Position numbers and translations under genes: made by a program
In this document: piece by piece, positions 1-11,155 of the stretch
Numbering within the stretch: the first letter of the stretch is position 1
How the letters are laid out: each line of letters opens with the position of its first letter
The notes under the pieces: model-generated
Told to the model about the DNA's origin: nothing
Database searches by the model: none
Seen by the model: only the letters and a program-made list of their open reading frames with translations
NCBI GenBank assembly: GCA_039602395.1
Contig: JBCNJP010000023.1
Coordinates: 91,040,177 to 91,104,176, forward strand
Length of the DNA stretch: 64,000 nucleotides
Source: Deinandra increscens subsp. villosa
Taxonomy: Eukaryota > Streptophyta > Magnoliopsida > Asterales > Asteraceae
Reading direction: 5' to 3'

Positions 1-1459
1 GCAGCCATGTCGGGATTCCTGGTCTCTGAATACCACTTGATACGGAAGCGCGGAGATATGAGAAAACCTAGGTTAAACCTAGCGGCGGAGATGCTTGGCC
101 AACCAAGTCACCAACGACGGTCGATATCCGGCCAACCAGAACTATCTAAAAGTGATTAGGGTTTTCAAAGAAAACACGCAACTTCAATAAAACTTTAACA
201 ACCCAAAACCATGGTTCTACAAGGTTTAAATAGACAAGAAATTGAAAAGATAACCATGGAGATAAAATCTCACTTATCTTTAAGAAAAGATAAACACACC
301 AAAAAAAAAAAAAAACCAAAAAAATATAAAATACTATTTAAATGGTCCTGGGTTGGATCTTCCAATTGTAAACGGAACTCTAGCCACTTTCGGATCCTCT
401 CTCCCTTTGCGCCTCAGTCGGACCTCCCCTTGCTGGGCCGAGTCCACCTGACCCGTATCAGTGGGTATTACCCTCATCAGTGATCCAAATTTGACGTTCA
501 AAAAAAGAAAGAAAAAAGAACTTACATAATTATTAGCTTATACACACATGAATTATTTTATGCTTTTACTATTTTTATAATATACACATGACACGTCTTA
601 GTTACTTCTTATGAAAAATACCCCGTGTATATATAACCTTGCTTGCTTGGATAATCACCAAACTACATGTCTATCTATACTCTTTAGTCCACATGTCTCT
701 AAAGTTAAAAGATAATAATAAAAATAAAATCAACGTTGCAGCCGCCATATAGTTCTTTATTATATTTGCAATATTTGTCATGGGTTGTATACTTATATTT
801 TCAATTTTTCAATAAAAAGAATAGTAATTTATTCTACTTAAGATATGTTTAGATCTATCCAAGAGAAAACTATACTAAATGTTTATTCTGTTATGAACTC
901 TTGAAAAAAATAAAATACTACTATTATCTTTTACACGTTTTTATCGTTATTTATAATTTAGTATTAAGACTAAATGTTATGTATTATTGAAAAGGTAGCG
1001 TGTCATGCAATGGACGATTCGACACTTACCCATCCACTGATTGATTAAATTAATATTATCAATTTTACCTTTTTTTAAATGGTAATATGTTTTAAAAAGA
1101 AACTATCAAGAGGATAGAGTAAAAAGAGAAAACTAAAAGTAAAAATTATAGCGCTTTGACCATACAACATTGTTAGAACGAATTCTATACTTTATCCAAA
1201 TGAAGGACCTCTAGATGGAGAAGGAGACCTTTGGTGTGTTTGATTCGTATGATTCAGAGTGTTTGATTATGAACTGTATGAAATTTTGCTTTTCTGGTGG
1301 AACCGAAAACTGCTAGATCAAACTAAAACTGAATCGGGAAATCAAGAAATCATAAACCAAGTGAAATATTGCATGTCTTATGTATCTTACTTGTTTATGT
1401 TAATGATTGAATATTAATCGGAAATCATGAATCTATTATCTATCATTACCACTTTTGTC
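1..1459. other. Left-edge intergenic sequence, no gene recognised
   Basis: The first 480 bp are more GC-rich than what follows and have no recognisable coding signal. The rest is AT-rich. It may include the tail of an element that starts outside the window, but no terminal repeat could be matched. Confidence 0.5.
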
Positions 1460-2225
1460 ACTCGGTTAAACTCTGAATTTGCTACTAAAGATTTTGAAGA
1501 CCTAAACTACTTTCTTCATCTTGAAGTATGCCTGAGATATTCTTGAACGTGTAGACCTCCTTGGCTCCAGATTGACACCTACACCACTTGCTCCACATAC
1601 TTTGTTTACTAAAATGGAGATCCTTCTCATGATCCAACTCTTTATCGGTTTCTTGTAGGAGCTCTTCAATACTTGACTGTCACTTGAACGGATATTTCAT
1701 ATGTCGTTAATCAAGATAATTAATTCCTTCAAGCTCCTACACTCATCCTTTTTCAGCATGTCAAGCGCATTCTTCGATATATTAAAGGCATGTTTGCCTT
1801 TGGTCTCACGTTCATTAAAGACAACAACTTGAATATTCTTGGCTATTATGATGCTGATTAGGCACATTGTCTTGAAACCCGACGATCCACTTATGGCTAC
1901 TCCATTTTTCTTGTGGGCAATCTCGTTTCATGGAGTGTCAAGAAACAACCCATCATTTCACATTGTAGTTGTGAGTGAGAGTCTCGTGCCATGGCTTCCA
2001 TTATTGACAAAATTGTATGGGTCACTCACTTACTATGGGAAGTTCATGCTTTACTTTGGATCGCCACTCTTCTATGTGATAACCAAGGTGCCATATTTCT
2101 CAAGCAAAATAAGATTTCTCTTAAATGTGCCAAACATATCGATTTAGATTGCCACTTTATTCGTGAACTCATATCCTCGAGAAAACTCTACACACGAAAT
2201 TTGTTCCATCTAAGCTTCAAGAAAT
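1460..2225 (+). pseudogene. Copia retrotransposon RT/RNase H remnant
   Basis: Conceptual translation across several frames gives the end of a Ty1/Copia reverse transcriptase and its RNase H. First comes a stretch like FATKDFEDLNYFLHLEV (about 1476-1525). Then a HVKRILRYIKG-like segment (about 1757-1790) is followed by GYYDAD, a stop where Copia has W, then RRSTYGYSIFLVGNLVSWS, QPIISHCS and AKHIDLDCHFIRELI. In family terms these are the end of RT, the RNase H YCDADWA block, the TSGY block and the KHIDIRYHFIRE block. Several in-frame stops (for example after GYYDAD) and frameshifts show that it is dead. No LTRs, integrase or gag are seen nearby, so this is an isolated fragment. Confidence 0.85.
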
Positions 2226-2778
2226 AAACTTATTCACTAAAAGTTTTCCTCGATAGTAATTTGAATTTTTTACATAGTAAGCTTTGTATCAGAGTACAGT
2301 CGTCAGCTTGAGGTGATATTTGAGCTAAATAAATCTCATATAGTTATGTCCAGTTTGTATAAATATTGTATTTCTTTGTATCTCTTTGTAACTACATAAT
2401 ATATTTATAGATCTACCCTCTCCTACAACTGAGATATACAATTACGCCTATATCTTGCGTCACATTCTCCATCTTATAACAATTTCAAGCTTGTATTGAA
2501 CACTAAGTCCAATATCAAATGATGCCACGTCAAGCGACAGTGTCGGTTGATGTCTCATGACACATGTACAACATTATTTTATTATATATTTTTATATTTG
2601 TTATTTAAGCCCCAAAAGAATAACATATGATTTTGTAGTCTAATATGTATGGTCATTTTCGTTTAGTAATTGGTGTTGACTTGGTGGTGTGATAAGCACA
2701 CTCATACAACATAGATTTTCTTTAATTTTCTATTTTCATTCTTAATGAATTTAGTAAGGAAGTTTGTGGTATAAAGAG
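2226..2778. other. AT-rich intergenic; short dispersed repeat
   Basis: No gene seen. A stretch at about 2685-2720 (GTGATAAGCACACTCATAC) recurs in similar form near 41073-41100, so it is a dispersed repeat fragment, possibly SINE-derived. Confidence 0.35.
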
Positions 2779-3074
2779 CATTCACAGCCCATTCCCTATA
2801 ACGACTATGTGTGTAAACCTTAAAACTTGAGGTGTAGTTGTGAGTGGTTGTGAGTAGAAGAAAGAAAAATATTTAAGAAAAAATTTGATGAATCCCTATA
2901 TTTTAGAAAAAAAAATTAGTGAATCTGTAAAATTTAAGGTTTAAAGATAGCGAAAAGATAATGATAAAGGTATAAAAAAGTATCATTTAATTGTGTTTGT
3001 GAGTGCAAGAGGGAGAAAAAGTAATGATAAATATATAAATTATAGGGATAAGGATAGGGAATGGGCTGTAAATG
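2779..3074. mobile_element. MITE with about 20-bp terminal inverted repeats
   Basis: The left end CATTCACAGCCCATTCCCTA (from 2779) is mirrored by TAGGGAATGGGCTGTAAATG ending about 3074, with one mismatch in about 20 bp. The interior is AT-rich and non-coding. The size (about 300 bp) and lack of an ORF fit a MITE. I could not settle the target-site duplication, so the superfamily is open. Confidence 0.65.
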
Positions 3075-4012
3075 TTAGGTATGCTAGAAATGTCCTTCCC
3101 AAAATTTAAATATTATCAACCCCTCTTATCCACTCCCACACACTACCATCCTACCACCATCAGCATTCCTACCCTCCATCATTACCGCCGCCCCCACCCT
3201 CCAATCGGACCATTGAACCCTCTCACCTCCTCCCTCTATTTAACCATTTCACCCTTAAACACTTTCACCAAAACCCTCAAGCACACAAACACACTCCCAG
3301 TCTCCCACATTCCCTCTAGCTTACCCCCGGCACAACCACCATTGAACTGTCATTCGACCACCACTGAGCCACTATTCGACCGACGCAAGCTGTCACCATC
3401 CAAGTCTCACCTTCATAGAGCTTCAACTATTACAAGCCCTCTCAAGCTATGGTCCTGATCCATTCATTCCGCTACCCTTCGTGAGAATCCTAAAATATCC
3501 TTTTACTTGTTTTATTTTGTTATTAAATAAGAAGTTGACCGTCCGCACGTTGCGACGAGTCACTTCCTTTTATATATTTTTTTTATCTACTACCAATTAA
3601 ATACTTTCACTATAGCAAAAATCATGTCATGTCTTACATTTCAGTATACTATGTTATTTGTTTATTACATGGATTGTTACACTATAAAGAAATCAAAATA
3701 CAAATATAACCGTAATGAAATCCTTAATCCTAATGAAATACCTAATTATAATCACAATATATGTGGAGGAGTTAAAAAGTACCATCACAACAACATTTAA
3801 CTAACAATACTACTGCATCCTTAAAGTAGAAAAATTGAATTATGACAACAACATCAAACAAAGAAAACATCGACAACAGCCTAAAAGCCAGAAAACGAAA
3901 AAAACAGAGCAACGCCATACCAAGAAAAAAGCTAAATAGCTTCAAAGAAAACGTTTAGTAACCACAAATAACTACTTAGGCTCAACCATCATTTAGCAAC
4001 TTGTGGTCATTA
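3075..4012. other. Intergenic; low-complexity CCACC-rich tract
   Basis: Pyrimidine-rich, CCACC-rich sequence at 3110-3450 gives a proline/threonine-rich open frame with no domain. I treat it as non-coding. The remainder is AT-rich. Confidence 0.4.
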
Positions 4013-4590
4013 AAGTACCATAAGAGCAACATCAAGTCTACAAAACAGCCACAAACACCGCCAAAGAATCATCACATTAGCATCATACTAAAAGAACAAT
4101 CATACCAACCTCGAAAAAAATTAGGGTCAGATCAATAATAAGTATTTAGCAATCATAAAGAACTCTTAAGGTTCACATCATCATAGAAGTTGATAAGAGA
4201 TGAGTAATTATGGTCCTATGGCTGCAAATGTTATGGCCACGCCAAGATAGAGCAAATTTTCCTTTCAACTTCAATTCAAATGTATCATCATAGCCTTCAT
4301 GAAATGGTAATGTACATCTTATGCCAATAAGGCAGTTATATGGGATGTAAAAATAACTAGATGTTGACGAAGATGACTTGTGGTGATTAAAGAACCACAG
4401 CAACATCATCAAATTAACAAAACAATTAACCACAAAGCACTGCCAAAGAACCATCACATTAGCATCATACTAACAAAACAGCCATATCAACAACAAAAGG
4501 GTCAGATCAATAATAAGTAATTTAGCAATCATAAATAACTCCTAAGGTTCAGATCATCATAGAAGTTGATAAGAGATGAGTAATTAAAGA
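4013..4590. repeat. Local direct duplication, about 190-bp units about 377 bp apart
   Basis: Segments 4013-4210 and 4385-4587 are diverged copies. Both contain CATCACATTAGCATCATACT, then GGGTCAGATCAATAATAAGT, and end GTTGATAAGAGATGAGTAAT. The 170 bp between them is unique. No coding content is recognised. Confidence 0.75.
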
Positions 4591-5111
4591 ACACAACTTT
4601 TTTATGTTTCCTTCCATTTCCTTCCACTCCCTTCGTTAAATTAGACTCGAAACACAACATTAATCCAATGAACCACTAATAATTGCACTTCACCGAAAGC
4701 ATTGTTAACGTCATATCTTCTATTTCTAAAAATAAGCTCATTCCTTGACCTCTAAAAACACCAAAGGGTTACTAAAAAGATCTCGTGCAAAATGTTTTTC
4801 GTTCCTCCAAAAACAACCACTCAATATAAATTCCCAACACATCAATCACATAGATATCAAATCTTTTGGACCTTAATTATCACCACCCAATGTCACATTT
4901 CAATAATATCTTACACGAAAAATCAAAAGTAATATCACATAGAGGATGATGTCTAGCTAATTTTGTATCGCACGTTCTTTTGTTGTTTCGTTTCTGATAT
5001 TCTTTGTAGTGTAGTTAAGCAAACCACCAAAACTAAAACTGCCTGCCCTAGTTGAATGGTTTAAATTATTTTAATTAAATAAACGTGACAAATTATTCTA
5101 GAAAAAGGTGA

Positions 5112-5130
5112 TGACGTCACGCTGACATCA
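5112..5130 (+). promoter_or_regulatory. as-1-like element (paired TGAC boxes)
   Basis: The palindrome TGACGTCA (5112-5119) is followed three bases later by TGACATCA (5123-5130), with centres 11 bp apart. This is the layout of as-1-type elements bound by TGA bZIP factors. A further TTGACGAC lies at about 5160. It sits about 90 bp upstream of the TATA box of the glutaredoxin gene. As-1-like elements are known in the Arabidopsis GRXC9/ROXY19 promoter, where they confer salicylic-acid response, so conserved control is a fair inference. Confidence 0.7.
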
Positions 5131-5217
5131 CCCCAAAACTGTTACACCGCGTAACGCCGTTGACGACTGACCCTTTCAAGTCACCAAAAACACAACCTTC
5201 ATTTTCTGATTTTCCCC

Positions 5218-5226
5218 TATAAATAT
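5218..5226 (+). promoter_or_regulatory. TATA box of glutaredoxin gene
   Basis: TATAAATAT lies 83 bp upstream of the ATG at 5301. It is followed by a CT-rich leader with a CT microsatellite and a run of C at about 5256-5269, typical of a plant 5' UTR. Confidence 0.65.
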
Positions 5227-5300
5227 CACCCACCACATACTTCTCTCTCTCTACCCCCCCCCCCCCCCTATTTCTCTCTCTTCAAACAAATTGACAAAAA

Positions 5301-5740
5301 ATGCAACAAGCAATTCCTTACAAGGCGTGGACGCACCCGTCGAACCAGCGCGCCGGGGATCTGGCCCGGCGCGCCAGTTCGACAGGTCTGTGAAAGGCGC
5401 GGTAAAAGATGCGGTGGCCGAAAACGCGGTCACCGTACTGGCTCGCCACGGGTGCTGTATGAGCCACGTGGTGAAGCGGCTGTTGATCGGCCACGGGGTG
5501 AACCCGAGCGTGTTTGAATTCGAGGAAGATGAGGAAAACGAGGTTGTTAACGAGCTTCGGATGATCGATGACTCGGAACTCGACGGGAAGAAGAAGAAGA
5601 AGAATTGTGCGCGTGAAATGCAGTTTCCGGCGGTGTTCATCGGCGGAAGGATGTTTGGTGGGTTAGATCACGTGATGGCCACGCATATTTCCGGTGAATT
5701 GATCCCGGTGCTTAAACAGGCCGGTGCGTTATGGCTTTAA
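5301..5740 (+). CDS. CC-type glutaredoxin, GRXC9/ROXY19-like, with start-frame break
   Basis: This is a CC-type glutaredoxin of the land-plant ROXY class. These are nuclear or cytosolic redox regulators that bind TGA bZIP factors and act in salicylate/jasmonate and detoxification responses. The main frame ends at 5740 and shows ENAVTVLARHGCCMSHVVKR (active site CCMS), GVNPSV, FPAVFIGGRMFGGLDHVMATH, ISGELIPVLK and the C-terminal ALWL motif used for TGA/TOPLESS contact. The VMATHISGEL and ALWL blocks match GRXC9/GRX480. The oddity is that this frame has no ATG before the active site. The only suitable ATG (5301, MQQAIPYKAWTHP, a plausible family N terminus) is in another frame that stops at 5391. 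A one-base indel in the GC-rich 5340-5390 stretch, real or an assembly error, would join them into the usual length of about 146 residues. It appears intronless, as is common in this class. Confidence 0.85.
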
Positions 5741-6340
5741 TTGATCTTTAGTTTTTTTTTTTTTTTTTTTTAATAGTTTTGGAAGAATTTGTTTTCTGTA
5801 TTTAATTCAAGTTTATTAGTGATATTATGATTATGATATATGATAATTTAATTTTAATAGTGGAGTTGAGTAAGTACATCTTGCAATGTAATTTGTACGT
5901 TGGTTTGAATGAAGGAATTTTCGAAATTTTAAGGAAATATGATGTAACAGTACGTATGATATGGCATAAAGTACCAATCTGAAACGTCAGCTGAAATATA
6001 ATATTTTGACACATTTAATTGGGCATAAAAAATTGGGGTCACACAGATGGATAATTATGAACAATACAATATTCTTTTCTTTGAATGTAAATCCAAATTT
6101 AAAGTGTGAAAGTGGGATTAGTCCATTTCGGGAGGATGGGAACACCGGAATCCGGTGATCGGTGTTCGGGCTCGGGAGGCGAAACTCGGGCTCGGGGAGA
6201 CGAAAAAGGGGAGCTGGCACCGAGAGGGAGAGATAGGAAGATGGTTCGGTGATGTGGAACCTCCGGTGAGAGGGAGAGGGATCTGCCGGATTTTCACTCC
6301 GATTCGCCGGATTTCAACTCCGATTTGCTGGATTTTTCAT
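5741..6340. other. Glutaredoxin 3' flank, no gene
   Basis: A run of T follows at about 5752-5771, then AT-rich sequence. From about 6120 it becomes G-rich (CGGGCTCGGG, GGAGAGGGAG) and leads into the minisatellite. The open frames there are glycine/arginine low complexity. Confidence 0.4.
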
Positions 6341-6545
6341 GTCGCCGGTGGTGGTGGGTTGTGGGGTTGCAGAAGGTGGTTCACGGCGGTGGTGGTGGTG
6401 GTGGGTTGTGGGGTTGCTGAGAGGGAGGATGAAGAAGATGGTTCACGTCGCCGGTGGTGGTGGGTTGTGGGGTTGCAGAAGGTGGTTCACGAAGGTGGTG
6501 GTGGTGGGTTGTGGGGTTGCTGAGAGGGAGGATGAAGAAGATGTT
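6341..6545 (+). repeat. 106-bp minisatellite, two copies
   Basis: The unit starting GTCGCCGGTGGTGGTGGGTT recurs at 6341 and 6447. It contains GGT microsatellite runs and the shared tail GCTGAGAGGGAGGATGAAGA. The copies differ mainly in GGT number. Open frames through it are low-complexity glycine/tryptophan/valine and are not credible proteins. Confidence 0.8.
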
Positions 6546-6583
6546 TATTTTGTTTTTTATTTTAAATAATTTATTATAAAAAA

Positions 6584-6692
6584 GTGTTTGGGGAAATGGG
6601 GTGCGGGGAAACCATAATCCACAAATTGGTAAAAAAAGTGTTTGGGGAAATGGGGTGTGGGTAAACCATAATCCACAAATTGAGAAAAAATG
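6584..6692 (+). repeat. 54-bp tandem duplication
   Basis: GTGTTTGGGGAAATGGGGTG begins at 6584 and again at 6638. Each copy is followed by AAACCATAATCCACAAATTG. It is probably part of the same G-rich element as the minisatellite. Confidence 0.75.
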
Positions 6693-8243
6693 GGAAGGGG
6701 TGGGGAATGATGAGGTGCCACCAAAAATAAAGTGGGGAAATAGGGGTGTGGGAAGAGTATTACTCTTACCCTTAGTTCTAACTTACAATATCCTCTTGGT
6801 TAAAGATTTTAGGTTTAAATTTAGATAATAGTATAATTGATTTAATTTATTTTATGAAATTATTTAAAAGTAGAGTAAAATTTGTCGATTTAAAAAGTTT
6901 CTAAGTCAAAGTCAAATAATATTGTATTACTCATTATTTTGATATGTAAAAGGTTTAAATCTAATGAATGTAAGTTAGTGCCAAAAAGCGAGCTGTTAAA
7001 AAAGTATATAAATTTAAAATATTGCATAATAAATAAGAATTAAAATTAAAATTAAGGGTAGTATAAAATCAATTAAAACTTTCATTAATAAGTGAATTCA
7101 TGCAGAAAATCTTATAACTTTGAGCAATCTGGTATATACATCTTTGATCCTTCCATTTGGATCCTTTCATCAATCTAGTTGTCGATGTTAATATAGTTTT
7201 GAAGTTATAAGATCAAAATACACATTTCCGACTTAGATATGATCTTAAAAAAGACATGACCACAAACATGGAGAGTCATTTAACAGACAAGGATGACAAG
7301 TAGTTATGTTTAGTTAGTAGTTTAGTGTGACCACAAAACTTGCAACCCCCCCCCCCCCCCCCTGGCGTGTCCTACCTAAAGCCTATAGGCGGTGTTCCCT
7401 GGCGTTTTGGAGCACCACGAGCCTATCACTGACTCACTGCGAACTGTCTAATAGCGTCTATGTCTCTGATGTGTATGTGTTATTCTTTTTTGATTGGTGT
7501 GTCCCCCCAAGCGCTCTTTTACTGTCGTTGCTACTCTTCTTCTCTTTCTTTTGTATCCTTCCATGAAAATATCATCCCCTATCTTCGTAGATGCTTATAG
7601 TCCTTGTTATGCATAGTGGTAAGAAAAATAGCTAATATACATTTATAAATGTAAAAATATAAAATTATATTGGAAAATTCTTTTAACAAAAAATTATAGG
7701 TTTCGCCGCTATTGCGAGACTGATTATGCTCTTTATTGTCGAACATTTATTGATATATTAATGTTCACGTATTTGGTTATAGATATTAGTATTTGGAAAT
7801 GTATATAATTTCTAGATATTTTATATAATTTACAATGTCTGAGTGCTCATCGAGTACTCGCAACCCTCCAGACGACTGACCTGGTAGCATTTAACGACTT
7901 CTACAACAACAAACGGTAACACAAGCATTGTGAATCTAGTATATTACAATTTCCATTTCACATATCTTGGTTCATAGATTCCCTTTAAAAAGTGAAATAG
8001 CCAAATTATATCAGGGTTTTAGTTGTTCTTTTACGCATGAAGGCCATGCATAGTGGCTGCGTGATGCCCGAAAACGCCATAGAACACCATCCCCTTGGCG
8101 TTATGGGGGCGTTTTCCGCCTTTCGTTAGTGTTGAAAGGTGCAGATGGGAGAAAGGTAGCCGTTAGGTCTTGGGCGAGGGGGTAGCGACTATATATAGAA
8201 AAAATCTAATCAATTTAAACTTAAACATTATATGTATCATATC
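6693..8243. other. AT-rich intergenic region
   Basis: No gene recognised. A poly-C run lies at about 7347-7362. GCATAGTGG motifs at about 7610 and 8046, plus GGCGTT-rich sequence at 8070-8140, resemble Harbinger subterminal sequence, but no terminal repeat pair could be closed. Confidence 0.35.
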
Positions 8244-8770
8244 TAGGGGTGTAAACGAGCCGAGCCGAGCCCGAGCTCGTCTAGGCTCGAGCTCGGCTCG
8301 TTTAAATTTAATAGAGCTCGAGCTCGAGCTCGGCTCGATTCGAGCTCTATTTCTGAAACTCGAGCTCGGCTCGTGAAAAATCATTTAAGCTCGAGCTCGG
8401 CTCGTTTATTATTAATTATTATTTTTTATATATTTTTATAATTAAAATTGTATATATTTAGAATTATAATTTTTTATATAGATAATAATACATATTATTT
8501 ACTTATTTTAACATAATTTTATATATAATAATAATTATTTTTTAAATATATTTAAAAATTTAAATAAAAATTATATAAATCAAAGCTCGTTTAGGCTCGC
8601 GAGCCGGCTCGAGCTCGATATATAAAGCTCGGGCTCGAGCTCGTTTATTAAACAAGCCCTATTTCAAAGCTCGAGCTCGGCTCGAGCTCGTTAAGGCTCG
8701 GCTCGTTTCAAACTTTTTATCGAATCGATCTCGAGTAGCTCACGAGTGGCTCGGCTCATTTACACCCCTA
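8244..8770. mobile_element. hAT-type non-autonomous element, GAGCTCG arrays
   Basis: Starts TAGGGGTGTAAACGAGCC and ends GGCTCATTTACACCCCTA (inverted). Both subterminal regions are dense in GAGCTCG/CTCGAGC palindromes, around an AT-rich core. The same terminal octamer bounds the 10405-11147 element, which has an 8-bp duplication typical of hAT. Here the flanks (ATCATATC and AATTAATT) do not match, so the copy is old or recombinant. Confidence 0.7.
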
Positions 8771-9077
8771 AATTAATTCATACCAAAACCATATCATCTA
8801 TACTTCCTCTTCTGCTCTTCTTTCAAATTTAATCCATATTTATTAATTTTTACATACTTGATCATCATGATTCCTTTGAACTGTGGATTCAACAACCCAA
8901 ACCAACCATTGTTCAATCAAAATTAACCACCATTCGACTCAATCCAACCATTGTTCAACATGTTCCAAAGTTCTGTTTTACCCGAATCAATTTGCGATAT
9001 ATTATAATGGTTGTTTTATCGGTCTAACATGCCCAATATTCCTATAACGCAACTGGTACTCACATTTATTGGAATAT

Positions 9078-9259
9078 ATTATTATTAATTAGTATTATTA
9101 GGGTTAGTTAGTATGATCTCATGAAAGATTGTGAAATAACTGAATTCATATTATTGAATATCGATGATACATTATATAGAGATTAAACACTAAATCCTAA
9201 TCTTTAATGGACCTATGAACTAATACTAACTAACCCTAATAATACTAATTAATAATAAT
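9078..9259. repeat. Perfect 37-bp inverted repeat (fold-back)
   Basis: The arm 9078-9114 is the exact reverse complement of 9223-9259, separated by 108 bp. The arms contain ATTAGGGTTAGTTAGTAT. This could be a small fold-back MITE or a hairpin. No coding content. Confidence 0.8.
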
Positions 9260-9399
9260 AAGATAGTGACCTGCCCGCGGTTTGCGACAGGCCACCCATT
9301 TATCCGTCAGTTTAAGTAAAAAATGTTTTAACGTGGTCAAAATATAAAACTATAAAAAAGTCGTGGTCAAATTCGAAAACTCTAAAAGTATACTAAAAA

Positions 9400-10200
9400 A
9401 CTAAAGTAGAAAAGTTAAATGGAATGGGTATAAAGGTTAAAATCTAAAAATTTTATGGTCAAAGTGTAAAAGTATACAAATTATACTAAAAACAAAAGTA
9501 GAAAAGTTAAGGGGTATAAAACGTAAAGTCTAAAAGTTTCATGGTCAATGTATAAAACTATTAAAAAAATTAATGGCCAAAGTCGAAAATATACTAAAAA
9601 TGAAAATAGAAAAGTTAAGGGATATAAAACGTAAAAGTCTAAAAGTTTCATGGTCATAATATAAAACTATATAAAGTATACTAAAAGACGAAAGTAGAAA
9701 ACTTAAGGGGTATAAAACGTCAAGGTCTAAAACTTTCGTGGTAAAATGTAAAACCATAAAAAAATATGACCAAAGTTAAAACCCTAAACTTTGTGTTCAA
9801 AATTAAAAACAATGGTCAACGTGTAAAAGTATAAAAATTATACTAAAAACAAAATTCAAAAAATTAAGGGTTATAAAACATAAAGTCTAAAAGTTTCGTG
9901 GTTAAAGTATAAAACTATAAAAAAGAACTATGGCCAAAGTCGAAAATATACTAAAAACGAAAATAGAAAATTTAAGATACATAAAACGTAAAAGTCTAAA
10001 AGTTTCGTGACCACAGTATAAAACTATAAAAAATATACTAAAAGACGAAAGTAGAAAAGTTAAAGAGTATAAGACGTAAAAGTCTATAACTTTAGTGGTA
10101 AAATATAAAAACCATAAAAAAATATAGCCAAAGTTAAAAACCCTAAACTTTATGGTCAAAATTTAAAACACTAAACTTTAGATGGCCAAAATTAAAATGC
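9400..10200. repeat. AT-rich tandem array, about 357-bp higher-order unit
   Basis: A motif family (AAAAGTTAAGGGGTATAAAA, CTAAAAGTTTCGTGGT, TATACTAAAA) repeats every 110-130 bp. It is organised as a larger unit of about 357 bp present roughly twice (about 9466 and about 9823). It follows TGCCCGCGGTTTGCGACAGG at 9272-9291. Open frames on the minus strand are hydrophobic low complexity and are not genes. Confidence 0.65.
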
Positions 10201-10404
10201 CAAAAGTTGTGGCCAAAAATAAAACTTAAACTAAATTTTGGTGACCAAACAAAAAGAACCTAAACTAAATTGTGGTGTTCAAAATTAAAATATGAAAAGC
10301 TTATGATAAAAGTAATAGAAACCTAAAGAATACTATTAATCTATGAAATTTGATTGTTATATATATAATATCTTCCAATAAGATTGGCAAATTGGGGATT
10401 GAAT

Positions 10405-11147
10405 TAGGGGTGTTCATTATTCGAATCCGGTTCGAATAATTCGAAATTCGACTCGATTCGAATTCGAATAAGAAATTCGAATTCCTTATTCGATTTATTC
10501 GAATCGAATCCTAATTCGATTCGATTAATTAAGTCGAATTCGAATCGATTCGAATAATTCGAATAAGATATAAATATATATTTTTATATATTTTAATATA
10601 TATATATATAATTATATATATAAATATTTTAGTATTCTTGGACTCACCATTTAACATAAGCCCATCAAAATCAAAATACAAAGTATATCATGACTTTGTT
10701 AGTCACTAGTCAGCAGTCATTGTTCTTGGGTGTTTAGCTCTTCACTTAGCTTATTTTTTGGCTTATTTGGAGTTGTCGTTTGCTTGACTTTGGCTTGTTG
10801 TTTTGGTTTTTTTTTTCTACTACATTGATACTTGTTTTGTCGTTAATTCTATTATCGCCTCAGACTTGTTTGGGACAATATGTTTGGAACTATTTTAAAG
10901 TTAGTATTGGATTGCTATAAAAAAAGTTATTGAAAAGTTAATATTATGAAACTAAAGATTTCTCTTATTCGAATTTATTCGAATAAATTCGAATTCGATT
11001 CGAATTCGACTAAGATTATTCGATTCGCATTCGACTGGTTTTAATCGAATTCGAATCGAATTCGAATTTGGTTTTAGAAGTTCAAAATTCGAATAATTCG
11101 ATTCGAACAATTCGAATAAATCGAATTCGATTCGATGAACACCCCTA
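10405..11147. mobile_element. hAT-type element with 8-bp target duplication, TTCGAAT arrays
   Basis: Terminal repeats are TAGGGGTGTTCATTATTCGA (10405) and ATTCGATGAACACCCCTA (ending 11147). The flanking 8-bp duplication GATTGAAT (10397-10404 and 11148-11155) is perfect, which assigns it to hAT. Both subterminal zones are packed with TTCGAAT/ATTCGAAT palindromes. The core is AT-rich with no transposase. Confidence 0.9.
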
Positions 11148-11155
11148 GATTGAAT

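Noticed and set aside
3072..3458. 128-codon Pro/Thr-rich open frame
   Set aside because: Low-complexity CCA/CTC-rich DNA with no domain, no promoter context and no conserved block.
5251..5640. 129-codon open frame on the minus strand over the glutaredoxin gene
   Set aside because: It is the antisense shadow of the glutaredoxin frame and starts with CT/GA low complexity.
6155..6569. Glycine-rich open frames
   Set aside because: They are produced by GGT microsatellite and the 106-bp minisatellite; composition and repeat boundaries do not fit a protein.
7347..8140. Possible third Harbinger element
   Set aside because: GGCGTT-rich sequence and GCATAGTGG motifs are suggestive, but no terminal repeat pair or TTA duplication could be closed.
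9545..10159. Hydrophobic 70-85-codon minus-strand frames resembling membrane peptides
   Set aside because: They arise from the AT-rich tandem array; both copies are translations of the same repeat.
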